Positions 45,026-53,979 of a DNA stretch of 64,000 nt are shown in pieces. Made by a program: the position numbers and the translations under genes. The notes under the pieces were generated by a model. The model saw nothing but the letters and a program-made list of their open reading frames with translations. It had not been told where the DNA came from and made no database searches. The stretch comes from Mesorhizobium carmichaelinearum (GTDB lineage Bacteria > Pseudomonadota > Alphaproteobacteria > Rhizobiales > Rhizobiaceae). Position 1 is the stretch's first letter. Each line of letters opens with the position of its first letter. Location: the NCBI RefSeq assembly GCF_900199455.1, contig NZ_FZQR01000007.1, positions 1 to 64,000 of the forward strand. Reading direction: 5' to 3'.

Positions 45026-46146
45026 TGAATGCGAACTCGATTCAGAAAGCCAATCCGGGCATGAACGACGCCATCCTCCAGGTCCAACATCTGTCGATGA
45101 AGTTCGGCGGCCTGGTCGCCATCGGCGATCTGTCCTTCGCCGCCAAGCGCGGCGAGATCACAGCGCTGATCGGCCCCAATGGCGCCGGCAAGACCACCGT
45201 GTTCAACTGCATCACCGGCTTCTACAAGCCGTCGGAAGGCATGATCACGCTCAACCGGAACGATGGCTCGAGCTTCCTGCTCGAGCGGTTGCCCAACCAT
45301 GAGATCCCGGCGCGTGCCAAGGTGGCGCGCACCTTCCAGAACATCCGCCTGTTCTCCGGCATGACGCTCTTGGAGAACCTGCTGGTCGCTCAACACAACA
45401 AGCTGATGAAGGCATCGGGCTATACGATCCTGGGCCTGTTCGGCTTCAGCGGCTACCGCAAGGCTTCGGCCGAATCGATCGAGCTTGCCAGGCACTGGCT
45501 GGAGAAGGCCGATCTTATCGATCGCGCCGACGATCCGGCCGGCGACCTGCCCTATGGCGCACAGCGGCGTCTCGAGATCGCACGCGCAATGTGCACCGGG
45601 CCAGAGCTTCTGTGCCTCGACGAGCCGGCCGCCGGCCTCAATCCGAAGGAATCAGCGGCGCTCAACGAACTGCTGATCGACATCAAGAACACGTCAGGCG
45701 CTTCGATCCTGCTGATCGAGCACGACATGTCCGTGGTGATGCAGATTTCCGACCATGTCGTGGTGCTGGAATATGGCCGCAAGATCTCCGACGGCAGCCC
45801 GCAGTCGGTGCGCACCGATCCGCGCGTCATCGCCGCCTATCTCGGCGTCGACGACGAGGAGGTCGAGACCGTGCTGACCGAAGTCGGCGACGAAGACGTC
45901 ATCGAGCAACTCGACATAGGGCCGGATGCCGCGCATGGCCCGGGGACATCGTCATCATACCTGGCCGGACCGGTGAGCGACACCGTCGGACACAGCGAGG
46001 GCGAGCGTGTCACCGTGTCGAAGGGTGCTTCGAAGGCGGCGCAGGTCGATGCAAAGGCCAACTTGCCAAGAAAGCCGTCCGAGCGGGCCACGGCCAAGTC
46101 GACCGGAAAAGCCTCGACAGCCAAGCCGCGTGGAGGGCGTAAATAA
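45025..46146 (+). CDS. livG: Branched-chain amino-acid-type ABC ATPase (LivG) with C-terminal tail
   Basis: 373 residues from ATG at 45025; MNDAIL at 45061 is an alternative. The LivG core (~12-270) has Walker A GPNGAGKTT, LPYGAQRRLEIARAM signature, Walker B LLCLDEPAAGLNP and the AYLG tail motif. It then runs on for ~100 residues of acidic then Lys/Ala/Ser-rich low-complexity sequence (VDAKANLPRKPSERATAKS...), which normal LivG (~255 residues) lacks. The tail's role is unknown. Confidence 0.92.
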   Translation: MNANSIQKANPGMNDAILQVQHLSMKFGGLVAIGDLSFAAKRGEITALIGPNGAGKTTVFNCITGFYKPSEGMITLNRNDGSSFLLERLPNHEIPARAKVARTFQNIRLFSGMTLLENLLVAQHNKLMKASGYTILGLFGFSGYRKASAESIELARHWLEKADLIDRADDPAGDLPYGAQRRLEIARAMCTGPELLCLDEPAAGLNPKESAALNELLIDIKNTSGASILLIEHDMSVVMQISDHVVVLEYGRKISDGSPQSVRTDPRVIAAYLGVDDEEVETVLTEVGDEDVIEQLDIGPDAAHGPGTSSSYLAGPVSDTVGHSEGERVTVSKGASKAAQVDAKANLPRKPSERATAKSTGKASTAKPRGGRK

Positions 46147-46874
46147 TGGCCGGGACAACGCTGCTCGACATTAAGGGCGTGCAAACCTACTACGGCAACA
46201 TCCGGGCGCTGAACGGAGTCGATGTCACCGTCAAGGAGGGTGAGATCGTGGCGCTGATCGGCGCCAACGGCGCCGGCAAATCGACGCTGATGATGACCAT
46301 TTTCGGGGCACCGCGCGCCCGCGCTGGCACCATCACCTTCGCCGGCACCGACATTACCCAGTTGCCGACGCACGAGATCGCGCGCATGCGCATCGCCCAG
46401 TCGCCGGAAGGTCGCCGTATCTTCCCGCGCATGACGGTGATGGAAAACCTGCAGATGGGCGCCAGCCTCGACAACCTCAAGCACTATGACGAGGACGTCG
46501 AGAAGGTGTTCACGCTGTTCCCGCGGCTCAAGGAGCGCATCGCCCAGCGCGGTGGCACGCTGTCGGGCGGCGAGCAGCAGATGCTGTCGATCGGACGCGC
46601 ACTGATGGCGCGACCCAAGCTGCTGCTGCTCGACGAGCCGTCGCTGGGCCTGGCGCCGCTGATCGTCAAGCAGATCTTCGATGCCATCCGCGAGTTGAAC
46701 CGCACGCAAGGGCTGACCGTGTTCCTGGTCGAGCAGAACGCGTTCGGCGCGCTGAAGCTCGCCACGCGCGGTTATGTCATGGTCAACGGCAATGTGACGA
46801 TGAGCGGCACCGGCAAGGAGCTGCTCGCCAATCCGGAAGTGCGCGCCGCCTATCTCGAAGGCGGACACCACTGA
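46146..46874 (+). CDS. livF: Branched-chain amino-acid-type ABC ATPase (LivF)
   Basis: 242 residues. Walker A GANGAGKST, LivF hallmark TFAGTDITQLPTHEIARMRIAQSPEGRRIFPRMTVMENL, signature LSGGEQQMLSIGRAL and Walker B LLLLDEPSLGLAP. Second ATPase of the heterodimer. Its start overlaps the end of livG by a base. Confidence 0.95.
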   Translation: MAGTTLLDIKGVQTYYGNIRALNGVDVTVKEGEIVALIGANGAGKSTLMMTIFGAPRARAGTITFAGTDITQLPTHEIARMRIAQSPEGRRIFPRMTVMENLQMGASLDNLKHYDEDVEKVFTLFPRLKERIAQRGGTLSGGEQQMLSIGRALMARPKLLLLDEPSLGLAPLIVKQIFDAIRELNRTQGLTVFLVEQNAFGALKLATRGYVMVNGNVTMSGTGKELLANPEVRAAYLEGGHH

Positions 46875-46876
46875 GT

Positions 46877-46913
46877 TTGGAGCGGAATGTGTGCATCCGG
46901 TATTCCGCTCCAA
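46877..46913 (+). terminator. Hairpin after livF (possible partial terminator)
   Basis: A 12-bp perfect stem (46877-46888 with 46902-46913) is followed by GTTGTTTGTTTG, a weak T-rich tail. It may end part of the transcripts before the downstream genes. Confidence 0.5.
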
Positions 46914-46927
46914 GTTGTTTGTTTGTC

Positions 46928-46971
46928 GCATGACCTTTGTCCGAAAAGTCTGCAACTTTTCGGGATCATGC
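46928..46971. repeat. Rhizobial palindromic repeat (GCATGA...TCATGC)
   Basis: CCGAAAAGT (46941-46949) and ACTTTTCGG (46955-46963) form a hairpin inside outer GCATGA/TCATGC arms. It lies between livF and the small membrane protein gene. Confidence 0.7.
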
Positions 46972-46986
46972 TAGGGAGACTTCATC

Positions 46987-47334
46987 ATGCAGGGCATTCT
47001 CTATGAGGAACCCTCGATCTGGCAGTTCTTCTTCGTCACCTGCCTGCTCGGCGGCTGGGCGGCCTGGATGACCGGCAAGGCCAGTGCCCAGACCTGGCGC
47101 AGCTTTCCGCAGCTGTTCGCCTATCTGCTGGGTCTCGGCATCGGCATCCGCTTCATCCATCACGCGCTGTTTGGCGGCACGATGTTTTCGCTGCACTACT
47201 ATATCGTCGACACCATCGTGCTGATGATATTGGGCTTCGTCGGCTATCAATACACACGAACAAACCAGATGGTCACGCAGTATAATTGGCTCTACGAAAG
47301 AGCTTCAATCTTGAGCTGGAAACCGAAAGGTTGA
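46987..47334 (+). CDS. Small three-helix membrane protein in the liv operon
   Basis: 115 residues with three hydrophobic segments (~12-31, 42-62 and 70-92) and conserved aromatics (EEPSIWQFFFVTCLLGGWAAWMTGKA, YTRTNQMVTQYNWLYER). I recall small membrane proteins of this kind beside liv operons in rhizobia, but no function is established. It may be an accessory of the importer; it lies between the ATPase and binding-protein genes on the same strand. Confidence 0.75.
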   Translation: MQGILYEEPSIWQFFFVTCLLGGWAAWMTGKASAQTWRSFPQLFAYLLGLGIGIRFIHHALFGGTMFSLHYYIVDTIVLMILGFVGYQYTRTNQMVTQYNWLYERASILSWKPKG

Positions 47335-47471
47335 CGTTCATCATTAACGCCGCGTCAGGGATGAATCGGCGTGACAAGTGCCTGAAAATCGGCAAACTAT
47401 GCTTTCTGCGATAAGGGTGGGCATCGCATGAAAGCTTCATCCACGCCCACTCCGTTAATGGGAGCGTTTAA

Positions 47472-48590
47472 ATGAAAAAGACACTTTTGTCCGCCGTCGC
47501 CCTGACCGCGCTGGTCGCGTTCGGTGGCAGCGCGTGGGCTGATGTAATGTTCGGCGTTGCCGGTCCGATCACCGGTCCGAATGCGGCCTTCGGCGCACAG
47601 CTGCAGAAGGGCGCGGAGGCGGCGGTCGCCGAGATCAACGCCAAGGGCGGCATCAACGGCGAGCAGATCAAGCTCGAAATCGGCGACGACGTCTCCGACC
47701 CGAAGCAAGGTATCTCGGTCGCCAACAAGTTCGTCGGCGACGGCGTCAAGTTCGTGGTCGGCCACTTCAACTCGGGCGTGTCGATCCCGGCCTCGGAAGT
47801 CTACGCTGAAAACAACATCGTCGAGATCACGCCGGCCGCGACCAACCCGAAGTTCACCGAGCGTGGCCTGTGGAACGTGTTCCGCACCTGCGGACGCGAT
47901 GACCAGCAGGGCAGCATTGCCGGCGCCTATCTCGCCGCGAACTTCAAGGACGCCAAGATCGCCGTCGTGCACGACAAGACCACCTACGGCCAGGGCCTTG
48001 CCGACGAAACCAAGAAGGCGATGAACGCCGCCGGCGTCACGGAAGTGATGTATGAAGGTATCAATGTCGGCGACAAGGACTTCTCGGCGCTGATCGCCAA
48101 GATGAAGGAAGCCGGCGTTACCATCATCTATTGGGGCGGTTTGCACACCGAAGCCGGCCTGATCATCCGCCAGGCGGCTGACCAGGGCCTCAAGGCGACG
48201 CTGATTTCCGGCGACGGCATCGTGTCGAACGAGCTGGCTTCGATCGCTGGCGACGCGGTTGCGGGCACGCTCAACACGTTCGGCCCGGATCCGCGCCTGA
48301 TCCCCGCCAACAAGGAACTCGTCGAGAAGTTCCGTGCGCAGGGCTTCGAACCGGAAGCCTACACGCTCTACGCCTACGCTGCCGTGCAGGCGCTCGCGGA
48401 AGCAGCAACTGCTGCCAAGTCGAACGACCCGCAGGCCGTCGCCAAGGCGCTGCATGCGAACGGCCCGTTCAAGACCGTGCTCGGCGATCTGTCCTATGAC
48501 GCCAAGGGCGATCCGACGCTGCCCGGCTACGTCATGTACGAGTGGAAGAAGGGCGCCGACGGCAAGTACACCTACATCCAGAAGATGTAA
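47472..48590 (+). CDS. livK: Branched-chain amino-acid-type periplasmic binding protein (LivK/LivJ)
   Basis: 372 residues with signal peptide (MKKTLLSAVALTALVAFGGSAWA) and the type I periplasmic-binding fold: VAGPITGPNAAFGAQLQKGAEAAVAEINAKGGING, KFVVGHFNSGVSIPASEVYAEN and VVHDKTTYGQGLADETKKAM. It captures ligand for LivHM. Its own 5' gap (137 bp) and a downstream terminator suggest it may also be transcribed alone. Confidence 0.93.
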   Translation: MKKTLLSAVALTALVAFGGSAWADVMFGVAGPITGPNAAFGAQLQKGAEAAVAEINAKGGINGEQIKLEIGDDVSDPKQGISVANKFVGDGVKFVVGHFNSGVSIPASEVYAENNIVEITPAATNPKFTERGLWNVFRTCGRDDQQGSIAGAYLAANFKDAKIAVVHDKTTYGQGLADETKKAMNAAGVTEVMYEGINVGDKDFSALIAKMKEAGVTIIYWGGLHTEAGLIIRQAADQGLKATLISGDGIVSNELASIAGDAVAGTLNTFGPDPRLIPANKELVEKFRAQGFEPEAYTLYAYAAVQALAEAATAAKSNDPQAVAKALHANGPFKTVLGDLSYDAKGDPTLPGYVMYEWKKGADGKYTYIQKM

Positions 48591-48615
48591 GCCTGTCGAC
48601 ATCGGTCACTATGAA

Positions 48616-48645
48616 ATGCCCGGCGCTTCGCGCCGGGCATTTTTC
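48616..48645 (+). terminator. Terminator of livK
   Basis: An 11-bp perfect GC-rich stem (48616-48626 with 48630-48640, TTC loop) is followed by a TTTTC tract. Confidence 0.92.
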
Positions 48646-48651
48646 GTTTCA

Positions 48652-48700
48652 CGGCATGTCGTCCAAAAGCGGCCCCGGTTTTAGGCCGGACGATATGCGG
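48652..48700. repeat. Degenerate rhizobial palindromic repeat
   Basis: CGGCATGTCGTCCAAAA and TTTTAGGCCGGACGATATGCGG form an imperfect dyad between livK and pyc, same family as the copies near rlmH. Confidence 0.5.
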
Positions 48701-48785
48701 CTTAGCCGGAAAATGATCGCGCCTTGAACGACAGCTCCGGCGCTTTTTTGCGCGTTCGAATGAATGCGACCGGCTTTGTCGCAAA

Positions 48786-48810
48786 GATTCGATTTAAATC
48801 GATTGAATCA
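48786..48810. promoter_or_regulatory. Palindromic operator-like site upstream of pyc
   Basis: GATTCGATTTAAATCGATTGAATC: a 12-bp perfect palindrome CGATTTAAATCG (48790-48801) overlapping a TTTAAATCGATTGAA dyad with a CG centre, the general shape of LacI-family operators. About 85-110 bp upstream of pyc. The regulator is not in the window. Confidence 0.35.
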
Positions 48811-48894
48811 CCTGTCAATTTTGTTTGCGCTGCAGCATTTTCACGCTAATCATTGCTCCGATTTCCCGTTCCTTCCGCTGCTGGAGCCCAGTCC

Positions 48895-51800
48895 TTGGCC
48901 ATCACGAAGATCCTCGTCGCCAACCGGTCAGAAATCGCCATCCGCGTCTTTCGCGCGGCCAACGAGCTGGGCCTCAAAACCGTGGCGATCTGGGCCGAGG
49001 AGGACAAATATTCGCTGCACCGGTTCAAGGCCGACGAAAGCTACCAGGTCGGGCGCGGGCCGCACTTGAGCAAGGACATGGGGCCGATCGAGAGTTATCT
49101 GTCGATCGAGGAGGTGATCCGCGTCGCCAGGCTTTCGGGCGCCGATGCCATCCACCCCGGCTACGGGCTTCTGTCGGAAAGCCCGGAATTCGCCGAAGCC
49201 TGTGCGCAAGCCGGCATCACCTTCATCGGCCCGAAGCCGGACACGATGCGCCGCCTCGGCAACAAGGTCGCGGCACGCAACCTCGCCATCGAGGTCGGCG
49301 TGCCGGTCATTCCCGCCACGGATCCGTTGCCGGATGATATGGAGGCGGTCAAGAAACTGGCCAAGGAGATCGGCTATCCAGTGATGCTGAAGGCGTCCTG
49401 GGGCGGCGGCGGCCGCGGCATGCGCGCCATCCGCGCCGAGGCCGATCTCGCCCGCGAGGTGACGGAAGGCAAGCGCGAGGCGAAAGCCGCCTTCGGCAAG
49501 GACGAGGTCTATCTCGAAAAGCTGATCGAGCGCGCCCGCCACGTCGAGGTGCAGGTGCTTGGCGACACACATGGCAATGTCGTGCACCTGTTCGAGCGCG
49601 ATTGCTCGATCCAGCGCCGCAACCAGAAGGTCGTCGAACGGGCGCCCGCGCCCTATCTCGAAATGTCGCAGCGCGAGGAGCTTTGCGGCTACGCGCTGAA
49701 GATCGCGCGCGAGACCAGCTATATCGGCGCCGGTACGGTCGAGTTCCTGCAGGACGCCGATACGGGGAAATTCTATTTCATCGAGGTCAACCCGCGCATC
49801 CAGGTCGAGCATACCGTCACCGAGCAGGTGACCGGCATCGACATCGTCAAGGCGCAGATCCACATCCTCGACGGCTTCGCCATCGGCACGCCGCAATCAG
49901 GCGTGCCGGCGCAGAAGGACATCAGGCTGAACGGCCATGCCTTGCAGTGCCGCATCACCACCGAGGATCCCGAGCATAATTTCATCCCGGATTACGGCCG
50001 CATCACCGCCTATCGCGGCGCCACCGGCTTCGGCATCCGCCTGGACGGCGGCACCGCCTATTCCGGCGCGGTCATCACCCGCTTCTACGATCCGCTGCTG
50101 GAGAAGGTGACGGCGTGGGCGCCGACGCCGGCCGAGACCATCGCGCGCATGAACCGCGCGCTGCGCGAGTTCCGCATCCGCGGCGTCGCCACCAACCTCA
50201 CCTTCCTCGAAGCGATCATCAACCATCCGAGCTTCGCCGACAATTCCTATACGACGAAGTTCATCGACACGACGCCGGAGCTGTTCCAGCAGGTCAAACG
50301 GCAGGATCGCGCGACCAAGCTCATCAACTATCTGGCCGATGTCAGCGTCAACGGCCATCCCGAGACGCGCGGCCGGCCGATGCCGAAGGCCGATGCGGCC
50401 GCACCCGTCGTGCCCTACCTCAACGGCAATGTGCCCGGCGGCAGCAAGCAGAAGCTCGACGTGCTCGGTCCGGAGAAATTCGCCGGCTGGATGCGCGAGC
50501 AGAAGGAAGTTCTGGTCACCGACACGACGATGCGCGACGGCCACCAGTCGCTGCTCGCCACGCGCATGCGCACGCACGACATTGCCAATATTGCCGGCAC
50601 CTATGCGCGCGCCCTGCCGCAGCTTCTGTCGCTGGAATGCTGGGGCGGCGCGACCTTCGACGTCGCCATGCGCTTCCTCACCGAGGATCCGTGGGAGCGG
50701 CTGAGCAAAGTGCGCGAGGCGGCCCCCAATCTGTTGCTGCAGATGCTGCTGCGCGGCGCCAACGGCGTTGGCTACACCAACTACCCCGACAATGTCGTGC
50801 AGCATTTCGTCAAGCAGGCGGCGAGCGGTGGCATCGACCTGTTCCGCGTCTTCGACTGCCTGAACTGGGTCGAGAACATGCGCGTCGCCATGGACGCCGT
50901 CGGCGCCGAGGGCAAGCTGTGTGAGGCGGCGATGTGCTACACCGGCGACATTCTCGATCCGGCGCGGGCCAAGTACGACCTCAAATATTATGTCGGGCTG
51001 GCCGGTGAATTGCAGGCCGCCGGCGCCCACATCCTCGCCGTCAAGGACATGGCCGGCCTACTGAAGCCCGCCGCAGCCCGCGTGCTGTTCAAGGCGCTGC
51101 GCGAGGCGACCGACCTGCCGATCCATTTCCACACCCACGATACGTCGGGCCTGTCGGCGGCGACCGTGCTGGCGGCGGTGGAGAGCGGCGTCGACGCCAT
51201 CGACGCGGCGATGGATGCCTTCTCCGGCAACACGTCGCAGCCTTGCCTGGGCTCGATCGTCGAGGCGCTGAAGGGCACCGAACGCGACCCCGGCCTCGAC
51301 CCGCAATGGATCCGCAAAATCTCGTTCTACTGGGAAGCGGTGCGCAACCAGTACGCTGCCTTTGAGAGCGACCTGAAGGGGCCGGCCTCGGAAGTCTATC
51401 TGCACGAAATGCCGGGCGGACAGTTCACCAACCTCAAGGAACAGGCGCGCTCGCTCGGGCTGGAGACACGCTGGCACGAGGTCGCGCAGACCTATCACGA
51501 CGTCAATCTGATGTTCGGCGACATCGTCAAGGTGACGCCGTCGTCCAAGGTCGTCGGCGACATGGCGCTGATGATGGTGAGCCAGGATCTGACCGTCGCC
51601 GATGTCGAGAACCCGGCCAGGGACATCGCCTTCCCGGACTCGGTCGTCTCGATGCTGCGCGGCGATCTCGGCCAGTCGCCCGGCGGCTGGCCGGCGGCGC
51701 TGCAGAAGAAGGCGCTGAAGGGCGACAAGCCGATCACGGCGCGGCCAGGCTCGCTCTTGAAGCCCGCCGATCTCAAGGCGAGCCGCAAGGAGATCGAGGA

Positions 51801-52353
51801 GAAACTGGAGCGCAAGCTCAATGAATACGAATTCGCCTCGTGGCTGATGTATCCGAAGGTGTTCACCGACTTTGCCGGCGCGCAGGAGACCTACGGCCCG
51901 GTCAGCGTGCTGCCGACGCCGACCTACTTCTACGGCATGAAGTCGGAAGATGAGATCTTCGTCGACATTGAAAAGGGCAAGACGCTTGTGGTGCGGTGCC
52001 TTGCCATCGGCGATGTAGACGACAAGGGCATGGTCACCGTGTTCTTCGAGCTCAACGGCCAGCCGCGTCGCGTCAAGGTGCCGGATCGGGCGCATGGCGC
52101 CTCCGCCGCCAAGGCGCGCCGCAAGGCCGAGCCCGGCAACGAGGCGCATGTCGGCGCGCCGATGCCAGGCGTGGTCTCGGCACTTTCGGTCGCCGCCGGC
52201 CAGGCGGTGAAGGCCGGTGACGTGCTGCTCTCCATCGAAGCGATGAAGATGGAGACGGCGCTGCATGCCGAGCGCGATGGCACCGTCGCCGAGGTGCTGG
52301 TCAAGGCCGGCGACCAGATCGATGCCAAGGATCTGCTGATCGCGTTCGCTTAA
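48895..52353 (+). CDS. pyc: Pyruvate carboxylase
   Basis: 1152 residues from a TTG at 48895 (CTGGAG upstream), giving the N-terminus AITKILVANRSEIAIRVFRAANELG and the length of rhizobial Pyc. A longer frame to 48853 adds 14 unlikely residues. Biotin carboxylase domain (1-~450, KASWGGGGRGMR, FIEVNPRIQVEHTVTE), carboxyltransferase (~530-820, TDTTMRDGHQSLLATRMR), then the allosteric region and the C-terminal biotinyl domain with Lys in EAMKMETA near residue 1117. It replenishes oxaloacetate from pyruvate. It sits alone between terminator and gapR. Confidence 0.97.
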   Translation: MAITKILVANRSEIAIRVFRAANELGLKTVAIWAEEDKYSLHRFKADESYQVGRGPHLSKDMGPIESYLSIEEVIRVARLSGADAIHPGYGLLSESPEFAEACAQAGITFIGPKPDTMRRLGNKVAARNLAIEVGVPVIPATDPLPDDMEAVKKLAKEIGYPVMLKASWGGGGRGMRAIRAEADLAREVTEGKREAKAAFGKDEVYLEKLIERARHVEVQVLGDTHGNVVHLFERDCSIQRRNQKVVERAPAPYLEMSQREELCGYALKIARETSYIGAGTVEFLQDADTGKFYFIEVNPRIQVEHTVTEQVTGIDIVKAQIHILDGFAIGTPQSGVPAQKDIRLNGHALQCRITTEDPEHNFIPDYGRITAYRGATGFGIRLDGGTAYSGAVITRFYDPLLEKVTAWAPTPAETIARMNRALREFRIRGVATNLTFLEAIINHPSFADNSYTTKFIDTTPELFQQVKRQDRATKLINYLADVSVNGHPETRGRPMPKADAAAPVVPYLNGNVPGGSKQKLDVLGPEKFAGWMREQKEVLVTDTTMRDGHQSLLATRMRTHDIANIAGTYARALPQLLSLECWGGATFDVAMRFLTEDPWERLSKVREAAPNLLLQMLLRGANGVGYTNYPDNVVQHFVKQAASGGIDLFRVFDCLNWVENMRVAMDAVGAEGKLCEAAMCYTGDILDPARAKYDLKYYVGLAGELQAAGAHILAVKDMAGLLKPAAARVLFKALREATDLPIHFHTHDTSGLSAATVLAAVESGVDAIDAAMDAFSGNTSQPCLGSIVEALKGTERDPGLDPQWIRKISFYWEAVRNQYAAFESDLKGPASEVYLHEMPGGQFTNLKEQARSLGLETRWHEVAQTYHDVNLMFGDIVKVTPSSKVVGDMALMMVSQDLTVADVENPARDIAFPDSVVSMLRGDLGQSPGGWPAALQKKALKGDKPITARPGSLLKPADLKASRKEIEEKLERKLNEYEFASWLMYPKVFTDFAGAQETYGPVSVLPTPTYFYGMKSEDEIFVDIEKGKTLVVRCLAIGDVDDKGMVTVFFELNGQPRRVKVPDRAHGASAAKARRKAEPGNEAHVGAPMPGVVSALSVAAGQAVKAGDVLLSIEAMKMETALHAERDGTVAEVLVKAGDQIDAKDLLIAFA

Positions 52354-52514
52354 GCGTCCGCAAACAACGGGCGGGCTGTCGGCTTCTGTCGGCAGCCCTT
52401 GGTGAGCTGTTCGATAACAGCTTGACCCGCCGCCGCCGGTCGGGCATCGAACCGGCTCGAATTTGCCGCCGTCTTTCCCCGAGTCGCGGCGCGGAACCAA
52501 TTTTGGAGAAAAAC

Positions 52515-52775
52515 ATGGCCGACGATATCACCGAGACCAGCCAGACTGTTGCCGCCGGCCAGCTGCGTGCCCTCATCGAGCGCATCGAGCGGCTCGAGGA
52601 AGAGAAGAAGACGATCGCCGACGACATCAAGGAAGTGTTCGCCGAGGCCAAGGGCACCGGCTTCGACACCAAGGCCATCCGCACCATCATCCGGCTGCGC
52701 AAGAAGGACCAGGCCGAGCGTCAGGAAGAGGACGCCATCCTCGATCTGTACATGGCCGCGCTCGGCATGGAGTAG
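52515..52775 (+). CDS. gapR: Nucleoid-associated protein GapR (DUF2312)
   Basis: 86 residues from ATG at 52515 (GGAG upstream). Nearly all helical, with the family pattern AAGQLRALIERIERLEEEKKTIADDIKEVFAEAKGTGFDTKAIRTIIRLRKKD. GapR is an alphaproteobacterial DNA-overtwisting sensor that coats AT-rich DNA ahead of replication and transcription. Full length. A modular palindromic repeat follows. Confidence 0.95.
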   Translation: MADDITETSQTVAAGQLRALIERIERLEEEKKTIADDIKEVFAEAKGTGFDTKAIRTIIRLRKKDQAERQEEDAILDLYMAALGME

Positions 52776-52799
52776 AGACTGTCTGGAAATTCTACTCCG

Positions 52800-52905
52800 G
52801 CGGCCATCTGATGGCGTTTTCTGCGCTTCCCGGTTCTACTGTGTCGCAGTAGAACCGAGCTCACGTACTTAAGTACGCTCCGCTACGGTTCTCGAAACCA
52901 CCACC
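52800..52905. repeat. Nested palindromic intergenic repeat, copy 2 (with inserted hairpin)
   Basis: It shares TTCTGCGCTTCC, CTCACGTACTTAAGTACGCTCCGCT and CGGTTCTCGAAACCACCA with the copy at 10786-10876. An extra 10-bp-stem hairpin, GGTTCTACTG-TGTCG-CAGTAGAACC, is inserted between its left arm and centre (about 52832-52856). Confidence 0.75.
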
Positions 52906-52990
52906 ATATGACTCGCCAGAGCGAATTTCGAAACAGTCTCGGTCGAGTGTGATCCTGGGCCGAGTGTGATGCTGGAGAGAGCATCGAACC

Positions 52991-53443
52991 ATGAGCGAAT
53001 TTGACTTTGGCGGACGCCGCGCCTCTGAATTCCGTCATCGCGGCTTCTGGTCGTTGTTCGCTGAACGGCATCCGGAAGAAAGAACCCGGCTGGCGCGGCG
53101 CGGACCCTGGTTCTGGCAGCGCGGGCTGCCCGACTTCACCCTGGTCCTTTCCATGTATGTCGCGCCGGCGCAGAACCATGTCGGCGTCTTCTTCGGCCGC
53201 AACGAGAAGTTCGGCGCCACGCAAAGCTGGTCGCGGTTGAAGCCGTTCCAGCTGGCGATCGAGGACCGGCTGCAGCTCAGGCCGGAGCAAAGCTCGCAAG
53301 GTCTCGGCATCAATTCGATGTGGCGGGTCAACTGCTATGCCGAGGACAACTGGCCTGCCATGACCGACTGGCTGGTGACGGAATGCTCGCGCGTCGAGCG
53401 TGCCGTGATTGCGGTGGTCGGAAACGCCTGGTCGCAAGTCTGA
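52991..53443 (+). CDS. DUF4268-like protein of unknown function
   Basis: 150 residues with no signal or membrane segment. The stretch NHVGVFFGRNEKFGATQSWSRLKPFQLAIEDRL resembles the DUF4268 domain, often found in or near nuclease-like proteins. The many Trp/Arg residues (FWSLFAERHPEERTRLARRGPWFW) are characteristic of this protein. Function cannot be assigned. It converges with the arsenate reductase-like gene, 26 bp apart. Confidence 0.65.
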   Translation: MSEFDFGGRRASEFRHRGFWSLFAERHPEERTRLARRGPWFWQRGLPDFTLVLSMYVAPAQNHVGVFFGRNEKFGATQSWSRLKPFQLAIEDRLQLRPEQSSQGLGINSMWRVNCYAEDNWPAMTDWLVTECSRVERAVIAVVGNAWSQV

Positions 53444-53469
53444 CGGCCTCGACGCGCGCAGCGACCCGT

Positions 53470-53979
53470 TCAGTTCGGCGGCGGGGCCTCTCTGCCGATG
53501 TCGTCCAAATGTTCCTGCAGGGCCAGACGATCAAGCGACCCCATCGGCAGATTGCTGAACACCGCGATGCGGTTGTTCAGCATGCGGTAGGCGTCGGCGA
53601 AAGCGAGATGCCGCTCGGCTTCCGTGCCGCTGGCCTTGGCGGGGTCCGGCACCGCCCAAAGCGCCGTCATCGGATGACCGGGCCAGACAGGGCAGCTCTC
53701 ATCCGCGGTGTTGTCGCAGACGGTGAAGATGAAATTCATCTGCGGCGCGTCGGGCCCGGAGAACTCATCCCAGCTCTTCGAACGGGCAAAGGACGTGTCG
53801 TAGCTCAGGCTTTCCAGCAACTGAAGCGCATAGGGGTTGACGCTGCCTTTCGGTCGCGCGCCGGCGGAATAGGCCTTGAATCGCCCGGCTCCGATCCGGT
53901 TCAAGATGGCCTCTCCGATGATCGAGCGGGCGGAGTTGGCGTTGCAAAGAAAGAGAACGTTGTAGACATGATCGCTCAT
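53470..53979 (-). CDS. Low-molecular-weight phosphatase-type arsenate reductase
   Basis: 169 residues from ATG at 53979 (a longer frame adds five residues). The P-loop CNANSAR (Cys12 to Arg18) is the LMW-PTP/ArsC CX5R site. Additional Cys (TVCDNTADESCPVWPG) and the conserved AGARPKGSVNPYALQLLES support the ArsC group used in arsenate reduction, which needs thioredoxin-linked Cys. Conversion of arsenate to arsenite for export is the family role; no arsB or acr3 lies beside it, so a phosphatase role remains possible. Confidence 0.85.
   Translation of the reverse strand: MSDHVYNVLFLCNANSARSIIGEAILNRIGAGRFKAYSAGARPKGSVNPYALQLLESLSYDTSFARSKSWDEFSGPDAPQMNFIFTVCDNTADESCPVWPGHPMTALWAVPDPAKASGTEAERHLAFADAYRMLNNRIAVFSNLPMGSLDRLALQEHLDDIGREAPPPN

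Noticed and set aside
46928..46971. A terminator for livF
   Set aside because: A good hairpin but no T-tract; it fits the dispersed repeat family, so it is listed as a repeat.
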